Assembly (NCBI GenBank): GCA_030037635.1
Contig: JASHQH010000186.1
Span: 1-50,106 of the forward strand
Reading direction: 5' to 3'
Origin: Acidobacteriaceae bacterium
Lineage (GTDB): Bacteria; Acidobacteriota; Terriglobia; Terriglobales; Acidobacteriaceae
Length of the DNA stretch: 50,106 nt
Positions within the stretch are counted from its first letter, which is position 1. Each line of letters starts with the position of its first letter. Below the pieces are notes generated by a model, which saw only the letters and a program-made list of their open reading frames with translations, was not told the DNA's origin and ran no database searches. A program made the position numbers and the translations under genes. Below, one piece after another: positions 48,906-50,106 of the stretch.

Positions 48906-49966
48906 GGCCGGCAAACCACCTCATGACAATTGAATGCGACATGTAAGCGCGAACACCAATGTTCCAGCTCGGCAACTGTCTCCGGCGAGACAGGGATTCC
49001 CTGCGCGAGGTTGATGGCGGCTTTGCGCGCGGAACGCTCCCCGGGTACCAGAATCTCGTCGACGCCTGGGCGCCTCTTTGAAGCCCTGATGCGATCAATA
49101 GTTTTGTCGATGCGGCCCAGATACTCGCTGTAGTCGAGAAAAGCTTTCACGTCGAAGAGGCAAAAGAAATGACCTACATCCTGTTTGTGGTCGAGATTCT
49201 TGTACATCGATCCGACATCAGGTCCAATGGCCGCCCCTGAAAGCACGCCGCTGAAGAGCTCCACCATCATGGCCAGCGCGTAGCCCTTATGCCCAGCCAT
49301 CGTGAGCACAGTGCCGAGCAGCGCCTGCGTCGCGTCGGTAGTGGGCTTCCCCTTCGGATTGAGCGCCCACCCTTCGGGAATCGGCTCTTTTTTCTTTTGC
49401 GCAGCGATGATGTTTCCGCGCGCCACGATGGATGTGGAAAGATCGATTTTCACGGGGAATCCCTTGCTCGTGGGAAACGACGCGGCAATGGGATTGGTGC
49501 CGAAGAAGGCCTCGTATCCGCCTTCCGGCGACATCGCCGCTTCGCAGTTAGTCATGGCCAGCAGAATCATCTGCTGGCTCGCGGCGTAGTTGCAGTACCA
49601 GCTCAGCGCACCGAAGTGCTGCGAGTTGCGGATGGTCGCGGCCGCCACGCCATTCTGCCCGGCAAGCAGGATCAGCAGATCGAGAGCCTTGCGCGCTTGC
49701 ACCTGGCCGAGCCCATTTCCTGCGTCGAGCGACAGCACGCTCCCCGCGCGCCGGACTGTCGCCAGCTCGGCCTGGGGATCGATCAGTCCGGCCTCGATGC
49801 GCTGCAAATAAATATTCAACCGCGAAACGCCGTGGGTCGGCACACCGCGCAGGTCTGCGTCGACCAGCGCATCGGCAAAGAGCGCCGCATCCCCGCTCGG
49901 CACGCCCACGCCCGCTGCCAATTGCGCAACCAGGCTTTGCAATTCCTCTTTCGAATATCGGTTCAT
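48902..49966 (-). CDS. Ldh-family malate/lactate-type dehydrogenase (YiaK/ComC-like)
   Basis: NAD(P)-dependent 2-hydroxyacid/ketoacid oxidoreductase of 354 aa with the unusual non-Rossmann Ldh_2 fold. Catalytic His45 in RGVPTHGVSRL; further blocks NGLGQVQARKALDLL, NSQHFGALSWY, TNCEAAMSPEGG, FGTNPIAASFP and MAGHKGYALAMMVEL. Members include diketogulonate reductase YiaK and sulfolactate dehydrogenase ComC. Start at 49966; the frame reaching 50044 adds an unrelated N-terminus. It is upstream of and coupled to a D-2-hydroxyacid dehydrogenase of a different fold, a pairing seen where a hydroxyacid is racemised through its ketoacid. Confidence 0.88.
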   Translation of the reverse strand: MNRYSKEELQSLVAQLAAGVGVPSGDAALFADALVDADLRGVPTHGVSRLNIYLQRIEAGLIDPQAELATVRRAGSVLSLDAGNGLGQVQARKALDLLILLAGQNGVAAATIRNSQHFGALSWYCNYAASQQMILLAMTNCEAAMSPEGGYEAFFGTNPIAASFPTSKGFPVKIDLSTSIVARGNIIAAQKKKEPIPEGWALNPKGKPTTDATQALLGTVLTMAGHKGYALAMMVELFSGVLSGAAIGPDVGSMYKNLDHKQDVGHFFCLFDVKAFLDYSEYLGRIDKTIDRIRASKRRPGVDEILVPGERSARKAAINLAQGIPVSPETVAELEHWCSRLHVAFNCHEVVCRP

Positions 49967-50054
49967 CAAGGTCTCGCCAGTGAAAACACTACTGGCGCTC
50001 CGTCTGTCAATCCGTGCCGGGAGCGCCGGCCTAGTCTCGATCACGCGCAGTGCG

Positions 50055-50106
50055 TTACGCGCTGCGGTACAACTTGGTCATCACGAACTCGCGATGGCCC
50101 AGTGCT
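50055..50106 (-). CDS. C-terminal end of an unidentified gene (cut by window edge)
   Basis: The reverse complement gives an open frame of 16 codons ending ALGHREFVMTKLYRSA and then TAA (50055-50057). The composition looks protein-like, and the frame ends 88 bp before the start of the Ldh-family gene on the same strand, so it is probably the preceding operon gene. The fragment is too short to name. Confidence 0.4.
   Translation of the reverse strand, partial: ALGHREFVMTKLYRSA

Overview
The window looks like a chromosome segment of a soil-type Acidobacteriota (Terriglobia/Acidobacteriaceae-like). The grounds are a GC-rich, gene-dense sequence; a PEP-CTERM-type exopolysaccharide (EPS) locus controlled by enhancer-binding proteins; an imuA-imuB-dnaE2 mutagenesis cassette; a large Oar-like TonB-dependent receptor with an N-terminal carboxypeptidase-regulatory domain; and Tat-exported sugar oxidoreductases. 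The genus is inferred, not proven. No rRNA, tRNA, CRISPR array, insertion sequence or prophage was found.

Layout. 1-356: 5' part of leuA on the minus strand. 624-10826 (minus): an EPS operon of tightly packed genes in transcription order: a degenerate sigma54-activator-like regulator, Wza-like export protein, outer-membrane beta-barrel, Wzz/GumC chain-length protein, ExeA-like ATPase, BY-kinase, polyprenyl sugar-phosphate transferase, GT2 glycosyltransferase, and probably an anchored protein of unknown function. 11285-22944: flippase (Wzx), a PEP-CTERM surface protein, a deacetylase-like protein, WecB, a UDP-sugar dehydrogenase, two GT4 glycosyltransferases, an SDR and a Gfo/Idh oxidoreductase. 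23083-27206: two full enhancer-binding proteins transcribed divergently, then a two-repeat conserved protein tail-to-tail with a PilZ (c-di-GMP) protein. 27704-30309: GT4 glycosyltransferase and O-antigen ligase/polymerase. Together these cover the Wzx/Wzy steps: priming, precursor sugars, assembly, flipping, polymerisation and export. No exosortase gene lies in the window.

The main new reading is a candidate sigma54 regulon. Five good -24/-12 elements lie upstream of the degenerate regulator/EPS operon, the flippase, the PEP-CTERM gene, the receiver-less activator and the PilZ gene. The PEP-CTERM and PilZ promoters each carry the same 16-bp palindrome (ATGCAAG-NN-TTTGCAT) at about -84. The three regulators share nearly the same C-terminal recognition helix (ISYKALLYK-like), so they may compete for this site. 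One of them has lost GAFTGA and the Walker B aspartate.

30385-36812: imuA-imuB-dnaE2 (minus) with a divergent SRAP (HMCES/YedK) gene, a DNA-damage module. 36834-38769: anaerobic sulfatase-maturase-type radical SAM protein and an FCD GntR regulator. 38953-44817: TonB-dependent receptor and two Tat-exported sugar enzymes. 44818-45490: a 673-bp regulatory region with a well-supported but unidentified structured RNA of about 200 nt (own promoter and terminator) and a divergent operator/promoter. 45491-49966: LacD-type aldolase, MFS transporter, and a translationally coupled pair of 2-hydroxyacid dehydrogenases from two unrelated families. 50055-50106: the 3' end of one more gene.
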